A stretch of DNA of 35,643 nt from contig JAFUOZ010000062.1 in NCBI GenBank assembly GCA_017481565.1, positions 1-35,643 of the forward strand, given 5' to 3'. The notes below the pieces were generated by a model that saw only the letters and a program-made list of their open reading frames with translations, did no database searches and was not told the DNA's origin. Position 1 is the first letter of the stretch; each line of letters opens with the position of its first letter. Positions 7,730-15,847 of the stretch are shown piece by piece. Both the position numbers and the translations under genes were made by a program. This stretch comes from Oscillospiraceae bacterium (GTDB lineage Bacteria; Bacillota; Clostridia; Oscillospirales; Ruminococcaceae).

Positions 7730-7767
7730 CAGACTGTTGTATAATGTGTGCAGCAGTCTGTTTTTTT
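7730..7767 (+). terminator. Terminator downstream of spoVT
   Basis: Stem CAGACTGTTG (7730-7739) / CAGCAGTCTG (7751-7760), with one G-U pair, followed by seven T residues. The gene-free stretch 7518-7881 holds the repeat element, this terminator and the chemoreceptor promoter. Confidence 0.85.
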
Positions 7768-7799
7768 ATTAAATAACTTTAAAATAAGCTTGGTGTATA

Positions 7800-7828
7800 T
7801 TGACAAAATTAAGTAAGTATAGTATAAT
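7800..7828 (+). promoter_or_regulatory. Promoter of the chemoreceptor gene
   Basis: TTGACA (7800-7805), 17-base spacer, TATAAT (7823-7828): a consensus vegetative promoter. Confidence 0.8.
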
Positions 7829-7881
7829 AAATATGTGAATAATACGCAATATATGCGTATATAGCGAAAGGTCGGATAGTT

Positions 7882-9558
7882 ATGAAAAATATGAAGGTTT
7901 CAAGAAAGCTTATCACAGCGTTTGGAATTGTTCTTGCACTTATGATAATCATAGTTGTCTTTTCGGTAAATGCTTTAAATGTTATAAAGGGTAAAATGGA
8001 TACGTTCTATGCTGAGTCCTTTGCCGATGTTCAGCTTGCAGATGAGCTGAGACTAAAGGTAAATGAGGCGGCAAAGGATATGCTCCATGCATCCACAGCT
8101 CCCAGCTTAGAGGAAGTAAACGAGCGACTTGTAATGGCGATAAACGATATTGCGGCTATGGAAGAAACTCTTGCTGTTCTCAGCGAAAATTATTCGGGAG
8201 ATATGGCGGATATTGATTCGATCACATCATGTATCGAGGCATTGAAGCCTGTTCTTCAGGAATTTGCCGAGGTGGCTCAGTATGACTCAACAGGCGCATT
8301 TGCTATTTATAAGAAAAAAGCGCTTCCTCAGCTCCAGACAATGCTTACACACTGTAATAACATAAAGGACTATGAGGCAGTAAGTGCAGAGGAAATATAT
8401 ACATATACAGCCACACAGTCACAGCTTACTATCATTGTTATTTCGATTATCAGCCTTGGTGCTGTTATTGCGGGAATAGGTCTTGCGGTGTATATAACAA
8501 AGCTTCTGGTGAATGGTATCAGAGAGGTTGAAGCCGCTGCCGATAAAATGGCAGAGGGCAACTTTGAAATTGAGATCGCTTATGACGGCAGAGATGAGAT
8601 AGGCGGTCTTGCAAAGTCAATGAAGAGCCTCGGCGATCGTACAAAGGAAGTTATTGCCGATCTTGATGAAACTCTTGCTAAGATCGCAGAGGGTAATCTT
8701 AATATCAGAATAGATAACGCTCAGCTTTATATAGGTGTTTTCAGCAGTATCGCCGAATCGCTCAACAGCTTTGTAGAGCAGCTGAATGATACACTTTACA
8801 GCATCAACCGTTCCTCCGATCAGGTAGCATCCGGATCAAGTCAGGTTTCAGGCGGCGCACAGGCACTTTCACAGGGTGCCACCGAACAGGCATCATCTAT
8901 CCAGCAGCTTTCCGCATCTATCAATATGATTTCGGGAATGGTCACAGCCAATGCAAGAGACGCTGTTGCCGCAAGCGGAAAGACCAACGAAGCGGGAATG
9001 CTCATGGCAGAAGCAAATTCAAAGATGGAAGAGCTTGTTGCTGCAATGGAAGAGATCAGCACCTCCTCGGAAGAGATCCAGAAGATCATCAGCGCTATCG
9101 AGGATATTGCATTCGAGACAAATATCCTTGCTCTTAACGCAGCGGTTGAGGCAGCCCGTGCAGGCGATGCAGGAAAGGGCTTTGCAGTCGTAGCCGACGA
9201 GGTAAGAAATCTTGCAGGAAAGAGTGCGGAAGCAGCAAACAGCACCACAGCGCTTATTCAGAGTACGGTTGAAGCTATCAACAGAGGAAATATGCTTGTA
9301 AGCGAGGTTGCGGACAGAATGAACGATGTTCAGAATTCCGCAGGACAGGTTGCAGAGCTTAACGGAAAGATCTCCGATGCGTCAAGGACAGCGGCAGAGG
9401 CTATTACACAGGTAACAACAGGCGTAGATCAGATATCCGCAGTTGTACAGAACAACTCCGCTACAGCCGAGCAGTCAGCAGCTGCCTCCGAAGAGCTTTC
9501 GGGACAGTCCCAGATGCTTAAGGATCTTATTTCACGCTTTGTTTTCAGAAATGAATGA
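7882..9558 (+). CDS. Methyl-accepting chemotaxis protein
   Basis: A 558-residue transmembrane chemoreceptor. TM1 is at about 8-29 ([20 protein letters not shown]); an extracytoplasmic sensor of about 150 residues follows, helical and probably a four-helix bundle; TM2 is at about 181-208. Then comes a HAMP domain (about 205-258) and a second HAMP-like stretch (about 260-310, [11 protein letters not shown]). The signalling domain to the C-terminus has the hairpin tip [20 protein letters not shown] and [13 protein letters not shown], which binds CheA and CheW. There is no C-terminal pentapeptide for CheR/CheB tethering. AAAGG precedes the ATG. The ligand is not predictable. No other che gene is in the window, although a FliD-like protein lies at 22.5 kb. 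Confidence 0.95.
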   Translation: MKNMKVSRKLITAFGIVLALMIIIVVFSVNALNVIKGKMDTFYAESFADVQLADELRLKVNEAAKDMLHASTAPSLEEVNERLVMAINDIAAMEETLAVLSENYSGDMADIDSITSCIEALKPVLQEFAEVAQYDSTGAFAIYKKKALPQLQTMLTHCNNIKDYEAVSAEEIYTYTATQSQLTIIVISIISLGAVIAGIGLAVYITKLLVNGIREVEAAADKMAEGNFEIEIAYDGRDEIGGLAKSMKSLGDRTKEVIADLDETLAKIAEGNLNIRIDNAQLYIGVFSSIAESLNSFVEQLNDTLYSINRSSDQVASGSSQVSGGAQALSQGATEQASSIQQLSASINMISGMVTANARDAVAASGKTNEAGMLMAEANSKMEELVAAMEEISTSSEEIQKIISAIEDIAFETNILALNAAVEAARAGDAGKGFAVVADEVRNLAGKSAEAANSTTALIQSTVEAINRGNMLVSEVADRMNDVQNSAGQVAELNGKISDASRTAAEAITQVTTGVDQISAVVQNNSATAEQSAAASEELSGQSQMLKDLISRFVFRNE

Positions 9559-9599
9559 TCGGCTTGTATTCTCGTAAATAATACTGAATATAGCTAATC

Positions 9600-9640
9600 A
9601 ACAGGTCTGCTGAACGGAAATGTACAGCAGACCTGTTTTG
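9600..9640 (+). terminator. Terminator of the chemoreceptor gene
   Basis: Perfect 12-bp stem ACAGGTCTGCTG (9601-9612) / CAGCAGACCTGT (9625-9636), then TTTT. Confidence 0.85.
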
Positions 9641-9677
9641 CTTTAGCATATGCAAATATAATATGGAGGAATAACAA

Positions 9678-10172
9678 ATGAAATTTACCTATTGTCCCGA
9701 CTGCAGTGAAAAGCTTTCCTTAAAAGAGATAGGAGATGAGGGTCTTGTCCCTTTTTGTGAAAAATGCGGACGGCCATGGTTCAGCTTTTCATATCCCTGT
9801 GTGATATGCCTTGTTACAGACGAAACAGGGGAGAACGTGGCTCTTATAAAGCAGTCCTATGTTTCGGATAATTATATCTGCGTTGCAGGATATGTAAAAG
9901 AAGGAGAAAATCTTGAATACACCGCCAAAAGAGAGGTATCAGAGGAAACAGGACTTGAAGTGGTTTCGGTCAGATATGTAAAAAGCCGGTACTATGAAAA
10001 GCGTGATAACCTGATGTGCGGCTTTGTATGTACCGTAAAAAAGGGCAATTTTGATATTTCCTCCGAGGTTGACAGTGCAAGCTGGTTCACCCTTGATGAA
10101 GCAGAAAAACGTTTACGGAAGGGAAGTATTGCATGGCAGCTTTTCAGAGAGTATGCAGACAGTATAAAATAA
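9678..10172 (+). CDS. Nudix hydrolase with N-terminal zinc ribbon
   Basis: A 164-residue protein. Residues 6-30 form a zinc ribbon with two CxxC pairs (CPDC and CEKC). The Nudix box runs from GYVKEG to EETGLEV at about 75-98, with the pattern G-x5-E-x7-R-E-x-x-E-E-x-G intact, so the divalent-metal site is complete. Nudix enzymes cleave nucleoside diphosphates linked to another group. Zinc ribbon plus Nudix resembles NADH pyrophosphatase (NudC), but the NudC-specific SQPWPFPxS motif after the Nudix box is missing, so the substrate stays open. GGAGGA is 7 bases before the ATG. It is a single gene ending at a shared terminator. Confidence 0.88.
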   Translation: MKFTYCPDCSEKLSLKEIGDEGLVPFCEKCGRPWFSFSYPCVICLVTDETGENVALIKQSYVSDNYICVAGYVKEGENLEYTAKREVSEETGLEVVSVRYVKSRYYEKRDNLMCGFVCTVKKGNFDISSEVDSASWFTLDEAEKRLRKGSIAWQLFREYADSIK

Positions 10173-10217
10173 AATATCCTGCACAGACGATTTCTTGTCT
10201 GTGCAGGATATTTGTTT
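10172..10217. terminator. Bidirectional terminator between Nudix and GH3 genes
   Basis: Perfect 17-bp stem AAATATCCTGCACAGAC (10172-10188) / GTCTGTGCAGGATATTT (10197-10213) with an 8-base loop and T tracts on both strands. It overlaps both stop codons. Confidence 0.9.
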
Positions 10218-12969
10218 ACATAACTAAATCGGAAGTATCCCTGTCCGATCTGACAAAGCGGATATTGTGAAGAGTAAGACCACTCTGTGCAAAATAAAGC
10301 CTGATAGTAGTGAATCGTGAGAAGAAACCAAGCTCACCCGAAAGGGTAACAGGCTTTCCGCCTGTGCCGTTCCATGTATAAGTTCCGCAGGGGGTGCCCA
10401 TACTGAAAAGTGTCAGTGGTATCTGTGAAAGCTCACCTGAGTCAGATGAAGCGGTTATATATACCTTGTGATATCCCGGGTCTGCAATGTCAAGGGCAAA
10501 TACATGATAAGTACCCTTTACAGCAGAAACATCGCTCAGATCAATGGTGACCTCTCCCTTAAGCTTGTAGAATATAACATCCTTTTCATCGGTGCAGTTT
10601 TCGCTGTCGGGGCGATTGATTATCTCGACAGAATCACATTCGCCGCAGAGACGGTCCATTGCATGAGTGTTCATGATAAAGCTGCATATATTAGCCGCAC
10701 AGCGCTGAAGCTCGGCTCTTGTAAGTCCGCCGCTTTCAAGCTCTGAAATAATATTGTCATCATGGTCGGAGCTGTCGGCGCATACCATATAGATATCATT
10801 CTGTGCACGTACCATTGCAGCCAGGTCGGTTTTGTCGATAGACTGTCCGCGGCGGTTGATATTAGCCCACCAGTCTGTCATGGCAATACCCTTAAAGCCC
10901 CATTCATTGCGGAGAATCTCTGTGGTAAGGTCATAGCTTGCCGCAGTCCATAAGCCGTTTACAGCACCGTAGGTGGTCATTACGGAGCTTGCTTTACCCT
11001 CTCTGACAGCGATCTCAAAGCCTTTAAGATATATTTCACGGAGCGCTCTTTCAGAAACAGCCGAGTCGATAACGTGCCTGCCTGTTTCCTGATTGTTTCC
11101 GCAGAAATGCTTTATCGTACCTGTTACGCCTGCACTGTGCAGACCCTCAAGCTCAGCGGCTGCAACAGTACCTGTCAGATATGGATCCTCAGAGAAATAT
11201 TCAAAGTTTCTTCCGTTTAATGGGTGACGGTGGATATTCATTCCCGGACCTAAAAGACATTCAACGTTGTTTGCGGTCATTTCATCACCTGTAAGAGCAA
11301 ACAGCTCAGTAATAAGCTCCTTGTTAAAGGTAGAAGCTATAAGCGCACCGTTAGGCAGACTGAACGCCTTTGTTCCGCAGTCAAGCCTCATTCCCGAAGG
11401 ACCGTCCGAGCAGCAGCCGCATGGGATACCAAATGCGGAAAGACTGTCGGTAACGCCGCCGAAGGCAGAGGCAGTTCCTGCCGTTACCTTGGGACTTCCC
11501 ATGCCCTCGCCCCTTACGATGCAGGCAAGGTCTGTGTCGGAAAGCTGACCGATAAATTCATTCATCGTGTTTTTTCCGTCACGTACATCACGGAGCATTA
11601 TCCCTTTGTTTCCCGTAAATGCAATTTCCTGAGGAATTGCTTCAAGAATACGTGCAGCTTCATCATATTCCATAAGAGGAACAGGCTCATATGCGATACT
11701 TCCGCCCTCATTTTTCATACGCTCAAAGGGTAGCACGGGAGCAAGAGCCTGTCTGCATTTTTTCACGATAACTGTGCTGTCAATGGTCAGCTCCGCACAT
11801 TTTACGGTATTCCGAACATTATTTCCTACGCTGATGATATAATCTCCCTCTTCAAGAACATAGCAGCTTTTGTTGCCTGTTGCTCCCGAATCATCGTAGG
11901 AAGCCAGCTGTGACAGAGAGACAGTCATCTCAGCGGTATATTCCTCACCCGGCATCATCAGCGGTGTTTTTGTATATCCGCAGAGGACCTTAAGCGGCTT
12001 TCCCAGCTTTCCTTGCGGAGCGGTGCAGTAAAGCTGAATAACTTCCTTTCCCTGAAAGCTGCCCTTGTTTTTTACGGATATGCTTATATTGATATTATCC
12101 CCGTCCCTGTTATATGAAAGGGGAGTGATATCAAATTCTGTGTAGGATAAACCGAAGCCGAAGGGATAAAGTACCTTTTCGGGAGCAAAGGTCTCAAAAT
12201 AGCGGTATCCCACATAGATATCCTCACAGTAGAAATTTCGTTCCCTGTCTCCGAAATTCTTATCCGAGGGATAATCCGAAACGGAATAAGCTATAGTATC
12301 GGGGAGCTTTCCTGAGGGGGAGACCTTTCCGATAAGCACATCGGCAGTGCCTGTACCGCCTGCCATGCCGCCCTGCCATACATAAAGCACGCTGTCGGGG
12401 GAATATTTCTCCACAAAGCTCATGTCCATAATATTTCCCACGTTAAGAAGCACGACTACCTTTTTGAAATGCTTTCTTAAGGTACGGAGCATATTTTCTT
12501 CCTCATCGCTGAGAAGATAAGAGCCGTTTGTAAGTGTGTTGTCCATTTCCTCGCCTGCAGTTCTTCCGATGACCGCTACCGCAGTATCGGAGGTACGTGC
12601 TATTCTTTCGGCAAGCGTGTCATCAATGGGCATTTCCTTCTGTGACCAGGGCTCATTTCCCCAGCCGCTTCCTAAATCAAAGGGATTTTCCTCGTCCCAT
12701 TTCTTATATATATCAAGAAGCTCGGTATTTATTCTTGCGCCGCATTCGATAAGACCGTCTGTAATTCCTACGATACGAGATACATTGACCAGACCTCCCG
12801 AGCCTGTGCCGCTTTTGTAATAATGAAGCTGAATTCTTCCGAAAACAGCAGTTTCCGCATTTTTATCCAGAGGAAGAGCATTGTTGTCATTTTTCAGCAT
12901 TACTATTCCCTCGGAAATAACCTCCACGGATTTTTCTATATATTTGTTCCAATCCAGTATCTTTTTCAT
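10216..12969 (-). CDS. GH3 beta-glucosidase-type enzyme with swapped domain order
   Basis: A 917-residue cytoplasmic glycoside hydrolase without signal peptide. The domain order is inverted relative to most GH3 enzymes. Residues about 14-230 are the GH3 C-terminal (alpha/beta sandwich) domain, starting EGIVMLKNDNNALPL. Residues about 270-400 are a fibronectin-III-like domain (VLYPFGFGLSYTEF). Residues about 445-760 are the catalytic (beta/alpha)8 domain, with GPGMNIHRHPLNGRNFEYFS, SEDPYL, TIKHFCGNNQE and the nucleophile in GIAMTDWWAN (Asp699). This order is known from R. albus and Butyrivibrio beta-glucosidases. A C-terminal extension of about 130 residues looks beta-rich. The role is probably cleavage of imported cello- or other oligosaccharides. 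The ATG at 12969 has AAGGAG 9 bases upstream; an in-frame ATG at 13029 overlaps the -35 element and is rejected. Confidence 0.93.
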   Translation of the reverse strand: MKKILDWNKYIEKSVEVISEGIVMLKNDNNALPLDKNAETAVFGRIQLHYYKSGTGSGGLVNVSRIVGITDGLIECGARINTELLDIYKKWDEENPFDLGSGWGNEPWSQKEMPIDDTLAERIARTSDTAVAVIGRTAGEEMDNTLTNGSYLLSDEEENMLRTLRKHFKKVVVLLNVGNIMDMSFVEKYSPDSVLYVWQGGMAGGTGTADVLIGKVSPSGKLPDTIAYSVSDYPSDKNFGDRERNFYCEDIYVGYRYFETFAPEKVLYPFGFGLSYTEFDITPLSYNRDGDNINISISVKNKGSFQGKEVIQLYCTAPQGKLGKPLKVLCGYTKTPLMMPGEEYTAEMTVSLSQLASYDDSGATGNKSCYVLEEGDYIISVGNNVRNTVKCAELTIDSTVIVKKCRQALAPVLPFERMKNEGGSIAYEPVPLMEYDEAARILEAIPQEIAFTGNKGIMLRDVRDGKNTMNEFIGQLSDTDLACIVRGEGMGSPKVTAGTASAFGGVTDSLSAFGIPCGCCSDGPSGMRLDCGTKAFSLPNGALIASTFNKELITELFALTGDEMTANNVECLLGPGMNIHRHPLNGRNFEYFSEDPYLTGTVAAAELEGLHSAGVTGTIKHFCGNNQETGRHVIDSAVSERALREIYLKGFEIAVREGKASSVMTTYGAVNGLWTAASYDLTTEILRNEWGFKGIAMTDWWANINRRGQSIDKTDLAAMVRAQNDIYMVCADSSDHDDNIISELESGGLTRAELQRCAANICSFIMNTHAMDRLCGECDSVEIINRPDSENCTDEKDVIFYKLKGEVTIDLSDVSAVKGTYHVFALDIADPGYHKVYITASSDSGELSQIPLTLFSMGTPCGTYTWNGTGGKPVTLSGELGFFSRFTTIRLYFAQSGLTLHNIRFVRSDRDTSDLVM

Positions 12970-13000
12970 AAGCCTGCTCCTTATAAAGTGATATAGAATA

Positions 13001-13029
13001 ACTATAACATAAAGAAATGTATATTTCAA
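13001..13029 (-). promoter_or_regulatory. Promoter of the GH3 gene
   Basis: Minus-strand TTGAAA (13024-13029), 17-base spacer, TATAGT (13001-13006). Confidence 0.7.
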
Positions 13030-13086
13030 GTATATATGTGAAAATAAAATAATATGGGCAATTATGTTGAAGAATCCTGTCAGCTA

Positions 13087-13115
13087 TTGATTTTCGGGAA
13101 TAAATGTGTTATAAT
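13087..13115 (+). promoter_or_regulatory. Promoter of the acyltransferase gene
   Basis: TTGATT (13087-13092), 17-base spacer, TATAAT (13110-13115). Its position downstream of the ATG at 13104 excludes that longer start. Confidence 0.75.
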
Positions 13116-13148
13116 GTATTAAGTAAAAATATTATGGAGGAAATAACT

Positions 13149-13925
13149 ATGAGTGAATTTAAAGGGGAAGCTATTGAAGAGATCTCATGTCTTAAAGCAC
13201 TTATAAAGGAGTACGGCGGCGTTGACAGCTACACGACCACACAGGCAGCAACCATTTTCGAGCAGCTTTGCAGAATATTCAATAAGCTTGGTCTTGATGT
13301 GGGATGCCGTGCCGATTTCTTTAAGGGCATCTGTCATATCTTTAATATTGAGCTTGTGAATATGGGTAACTATGAACAGGGAAGATATGTTTTTGCTCCC
13401 AACCATGTGAGCGAGTTTGACGGCGTTATTTATGGTACGATAATTCCAAATATGCTGGTAGTTGCAAAAAGTGACTGGGTATCAAATCCGCATCTGAACA
13501 GCTTTACCGAAAAGCTGTTTCCCATAGTCAGCCTGATAAGAAAGGACGGCTCAAGCGGTATGAACGTGCTGAGAAAATGTGTTGCTCATCTGAAAAAAGC
13601 ACAGGACAGCGCAGTGACTATATTTGTACAGCAGACCATTGTAGATATAGATATAACCACACCCGAGGATATTGCATCGGGAGCATATTATATTGCAGAG
13701 AAAGCGTCTGCAAAGGTTATTCCCGTATACAGTGAGCAGGTCTCGGCGGAAGCACCTACAAGAATAGTTTTCGGCGATCCGATCAAGTGTGACGATAAAG
13801 AGGATTTCGGCAAAGCATGGCTTGAAAGGGAGCTTGCAATGAGGGATTCCATTACATCGCCTGCTGCCCGTCCTCCCATGCTATGCGAAAAGCACAGAAA
13901 ACCCATAAGCGAGAGAGAATTTTAA
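13149..13925 (+). CDS. PlsC-like acyltransferase (1-acylglycerol-3-phosphate acyltransferase family)
   Basis: A 258-residue protein of the PlsC/LPLAT fold. Motif I NHVSEFD at about residues 84-90 matches the catalytic NH-x4-D exactly and is preceded by the usual strand YVFAPN. The glycerol-phosphate-binding FPEGTR motif expected about 60-70 residues later is not recognisable; FVQQTIVDIDITTPED occupies that place. The following AYYIAEKASAKVIPVY strand is normal. The substrate may therefore differ from lysophosphatidate, or the enzyme could use another acyl acceptor. There is no clear membrane segment, and the N-terminal 70 residues are helical. GGAGGA lies 7 bases before the ATG. The start at 13149 is preferred because the upstream ATG lies inside the promoter. 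Confidence 0.75.
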   Translation: MSEFKGEAIEEISCLKALIKEYGGVDSYTTTQAATIFEQLCRIFNKLGLDVGCRADFFKGICHIFNIELVNMGNYEQGRYVFAPNHVSEFDGVIYGTIIPNMLVVAKSDWVSNPHLNSFTEKLFPIVSLIRKDGSSGMNVLRKCVAHLKKAQDSAVTIFVQQTIVDIDITTPEDIASGAYYIAEKASAKVIPVYSEQVSAEAPTRIVFGDPIKCDDKEDFGKAWLERELAMRDSITSPAARPPMLCEKHRKPISEREF

Positions 13926-13946
13926 GCTTTGGCATATTTTTTGATG

Positions 13947-13986
13947 ATAGACAACACCGCCTGAAGCTTGTGCAGTGTTGTCTATT
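13947..13986 (+). terminator. Terminator-like hairpin after the acyltransferase gene
   Basis: Stem ATAGACAACAC / GTGTTGTCTAT around a loop of about 18 bases. The following T content is weak, so read-through into the next gene is possible. Confidence 0.5.
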
Positions 13987-14009
13987 GATGATTTAAGGAG
14001 AATTGTTCA

Positions 14010-14447
14010 ATGTCTATACTTGCCGCTCCCGATCATATCAGACCATACTGTATAAAAAGCAGACTTACTGCACCCTTTGACAAAGAAAATTATGATAACG
14101 GAAGCTTTTATTCCTTTGTATATCAGATAAGCTGTGATTGTGGCTGTAAAGAGCTTTCGGTCTTTAAAAACGAGTGGCCTTATGTGACCGCAAAATGCTG
14201 CACCTGCGGCAAAGAGCTTGTTATATACGATCTTGAGGGATATCCTGCCGCTTCATCGGGAGGCAGTGAATATAAAGCTGAGCTTGTGCAGATATATGAA
14301 AAATGTGAGCTTGTTGCAGAATTTGAGTACGACGATGAGTATTTTTATACCGATGTCCGTTTTGATAAAAATGATATAACAGGCTTTAATCTGTGGGCAT
14401 ATCTGAACGATGAATATACCCTTATAGTTGATGATGAAACAGCATAA
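14010..14447 (+). CDS. Hypothetical protein with central zinc-ribbon-like cysteines
   Basis: A 145-residue soluble protein with AAGGAG 9 bases before the ATG. Residues 47-72 contain CDCGC and, 17 residues on, CCTCG, probably one zinc ribbon. The N-terminal part (PYCIKSRLTAPFDKEN) and the acidic, aromatic C-terminal part (EFEYDDEYFYTDVRFDKNDITGFNLW) have no motif I can name. No signal peptide and no membrane segment. It overlaps nothing, and is followed after 12 bases by a 59-aa frame with its own ribosome site, so the two are probably co-transcribed, perhaps also with the upstream acyltransferase. Function unknown. Confidence 0.8.
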   Translation: MSILAAPDHIRPYCIKSRLTAPFDKENYDNGSFYSFVYQISCDCGCKELSVFKNEWPYVTAKCCTCGKELVIYDLEGYPAASSGGSEYKAELVQIYEKCELVAEFEYDDEYFYTDVRFDKNDITGFNLWAYLNDEYTLIVDDETA

Positions 14448-14459
14448 AAGGAGCATAAA

Positions 14460-14639
14460 ATGTCAGTTGATGCAGGACTTTACATATACCTTGAAAAATT
14501 CCGTGCCTCCGATATTGTAAAAAGCTATATTGAAAGCGGACTTGATATATATGATGATAACAGGATAAATAAGCTTCTGATTTCGCTTACAGAAAATGGA
14601 TATAAGATAAGCGGATATAAATACATAGAGGGCATATAA
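14460..14639 (+). CDS. Small hypothetical protein, 59 aa
   Basis: A 59-codon frame beginning MSVDAGLYIYLEKFRASDI and ending YKYIEGI. AAAAGGAG lies 6 bases before the ATG and it starts 12 bases after the zinc-ribbon gene, so the two appear to form a unit. The product is a small alpha/beta protein with alternating hydrophobics and no cysteine or membrane segment. Family not recognised. Spacing, ribosome site and codon use like the neighbours argue it is real. Confidence 0.65.
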   Translation: MSVDAGLYIYLEKFRASDIVKSYIESGLDIYDDNRINKLLISLTENGYKISGYKYIEGI

Positions 14640-14764
14640 GATAATATATGTATTGATGTTTTAATATGGTAACATATCGTTTGTTCAATAATACTATTAT
14701 TATCGGGATTATTTGTATCATTTTACGATTTTTTGAAAAAGATATTTATTTTTTATAACTTATA

Positions 14765-14773
14765 TGATATAAT
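14765..14773 (+). promoter_or_regulatory. Extended -10 promoter of the LUD gene
   Basis: TGATATAAT at 14765-14773, without a clear -35, in an AT-rich intergenic stretch (14640-14817) that otherwise holds nothing I recognise. Confidence 0.5.
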
Positions 14774-14817
14774 ATAAATGATTTATTTTACTTAAAAAAA
14801 TGAAAGGAGCGTTGAAT

Positions 14818-15489
14818 ATGCGTGATGAACATCTCGATTCTGTAATAAAAAAGCGCATTTTCAAAACAATGGACGGTCTTGCAAAAAACGGCATGGAATG
14901 TTATATGGCGGAAACTGCCGCAGAGGTACCCGACATTGTAAAAACTCTTATTGAAAAGGGAGCAACAGTTGCTTCGGGCGGCTCGGCAACTCTGAATGAA
15001 ACAGGAGTTATTGATCTGCTCAGAAGCGGTGACTATAATTATCTTGACCGTTCGGGAGTATCGGGAGATGCTGTAAAGAAGCTTTTCCGTGACAGCTTAT
15101 CTGCCGATGTTTACCTGAGCAGTACAAATGCGGTTACCGAAAACGGTGAGCTTTACAACGTTGACGGAAACGGAAACCGTGTAGCAGCGCTTTGCTACGG
15201 TCCCGATTCTGTAATTATCGTTGCAGGCTATAATAAGATCGTTGCCAATATCGACGAGGCGGTAAGACGTGTAAAAACTATTGCCGCACCTGCAAATACA
15301 GAACGTCTGGGTTGTGATACATACTGTCGTGAAAAGGGCGAATGTATGTCCTGTGCGTCAGGAGATTTCCGTCTGCCATCAGGCTGCCGCAGTTCGGGAA
15401 GAATATGCTGTTCATACGTTATAACAGCACATCAGCGTGTTCCCGGAAGAATAAAGGTAATTCTTGTAGCTGAATCACTTGGATATTAA
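14818..15489 (+). CDS. LUD-domain protein (LutC/YkgG-like)
   Basis: A 223-residue protein of the LUD (DUF162) superfamily, which includes LutB/LutC of lactate utilisation and many stand-alone clostridial members of unknown role. Diagnostic parts are the strand-loop KGATVASGGSATLNETGV, the S-x-x-A-V-T-E-N-G-E-L segment (SSTNAVTENGELYNVDGNGN) and VIIVAGYNKIVANIDEAVRRV. The C-terminal 60 residues are cysteine-rich (CDTYCREKGECMSC, then GRICCSY), which may bind a metal or cluster. The ATG at 14818 is chosen because GGAG lies 9 bases upstream; an ATG at 14800 precedes that site. No lutA/lutB neighbours are present, so lactate oxidation should not be assumed. Confidence 0.85.
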   Translation: MRDEHLDSVIKKRIFKTMDGLAKNGMECYMAETAAEVPDIVKTLIEKGATVASGGSATLNETGVIDLLRSGDYNYLDRSGVSGDAVKKLFRDSLSADVYLSSTNAVTENGELYNVDGNGNRVAALCYGPDSVIIVAGYNKIVANIDEAVRRVKTIAAPANTERLGCDTYCREKGECMSCASGDFRLPSGCRSSGRICCSYVITAHQRVPGRIKVILVAESLGY

Positions 15490-15492
15490 AAT

Positions 15493-15527
15493 AAAGGTCG
15501 TATGTATTTTTTTACATACGACCTTAC
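15493..15527 (+). terminator. Terminator-like hairpin after the LUD gene
   Basis: Perfect stem AAGGTCGTATGTA / TACATACGACCTT with a T-rich loop, just after the stop codon. The 3' T tract is short. Confidence 0.6.
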
Positions 15528-15643
15528 TTATTGAATATACACTCTGTTGTAAAATCGGGATAAAAATTATAATTTTTGTAGTTTTTAGATATGTACAAAA
15601 CAAATTGTATAATTTTTATAGCAAATCAAGTGAAAAAAAATCA

Positions 15644-15672
15644 TTGTATTTTCCCTTGGATTAAGCTATAAT
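15644..15672 (+). promoter_or_regulatory. Promoter without a downstream ORF
   Basis: TTGTAT (15644-15649), 17-base spacer, TATAAT (15667-15672). The nearest downstream element is the terminator at 15738-15770. Confidence 0.6.
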
Positions 15673-15678
15673 TAAATC

Positions 15679-15770
15679 ATAGAAAACAACGATAACAACG
15701 AACCACTATTCTCTTTAAAATCTTTCCATACAGAAAATGCAGCTTTCATGGGAGCTGCTTTTTCTTTTTT
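15679..15770 (+). ncRNA. Candidate small RNA, about 92 nt
   Basis: Bounded by the promoter at 15644-15672 and a terminator (GCAGCT 15739-15744 / AGCTGC 15753-15758, then a T-rich run to 15770). The 60 nt between are unstructured and A/C-rich (AACAACGATAACAACGAACC) with no start codon preceded by a ribosome site. It does not resemble any RNA family I know. The gene-free stretch 15490-15847 is explained by this unit and the two flanking terminators. Confidence 0.5.
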
Positions 15771-15787
15771 ACAGCAATGTAAATAAT

Positions 15788-15832
15788 AAAAAAGTACCTT
15801 TAAAGCACGGAGCTTTGAAGGTACATTTTTTA
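15788..15832. terminator. Bidirectional terminator downstream of the SPFH gene
   Basis: Stem GTACCTTTAAAGC (15794-15806) / GCTTTGAAGGTAC (15812-15824), with T tracts on both strands. It ends the minus-strand ricT-SPFH transcript. Confidence 0.8.
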
Positions 15833-15847
15833 TACGTTGATAAGCTT

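Noticed and set aside
12970..13029. Upstream in-frame ATG of the GH3 gene giving a hydrophobic N-terminus that looks like a signal peptide
   Set aside because: Position 13029 falls in the -35 hexamer of the GH3 promoter, and AAGGAG stands before the ATG at 12969. The apparent signal peptide is untranslated leader.
13104..13148. Upstream ATG of the acyltransferase
   Set aside because: It lies before the -10 element of the promoter at 13087-13115, and a GGAGGA site precedes the ATG at 13149 instead.
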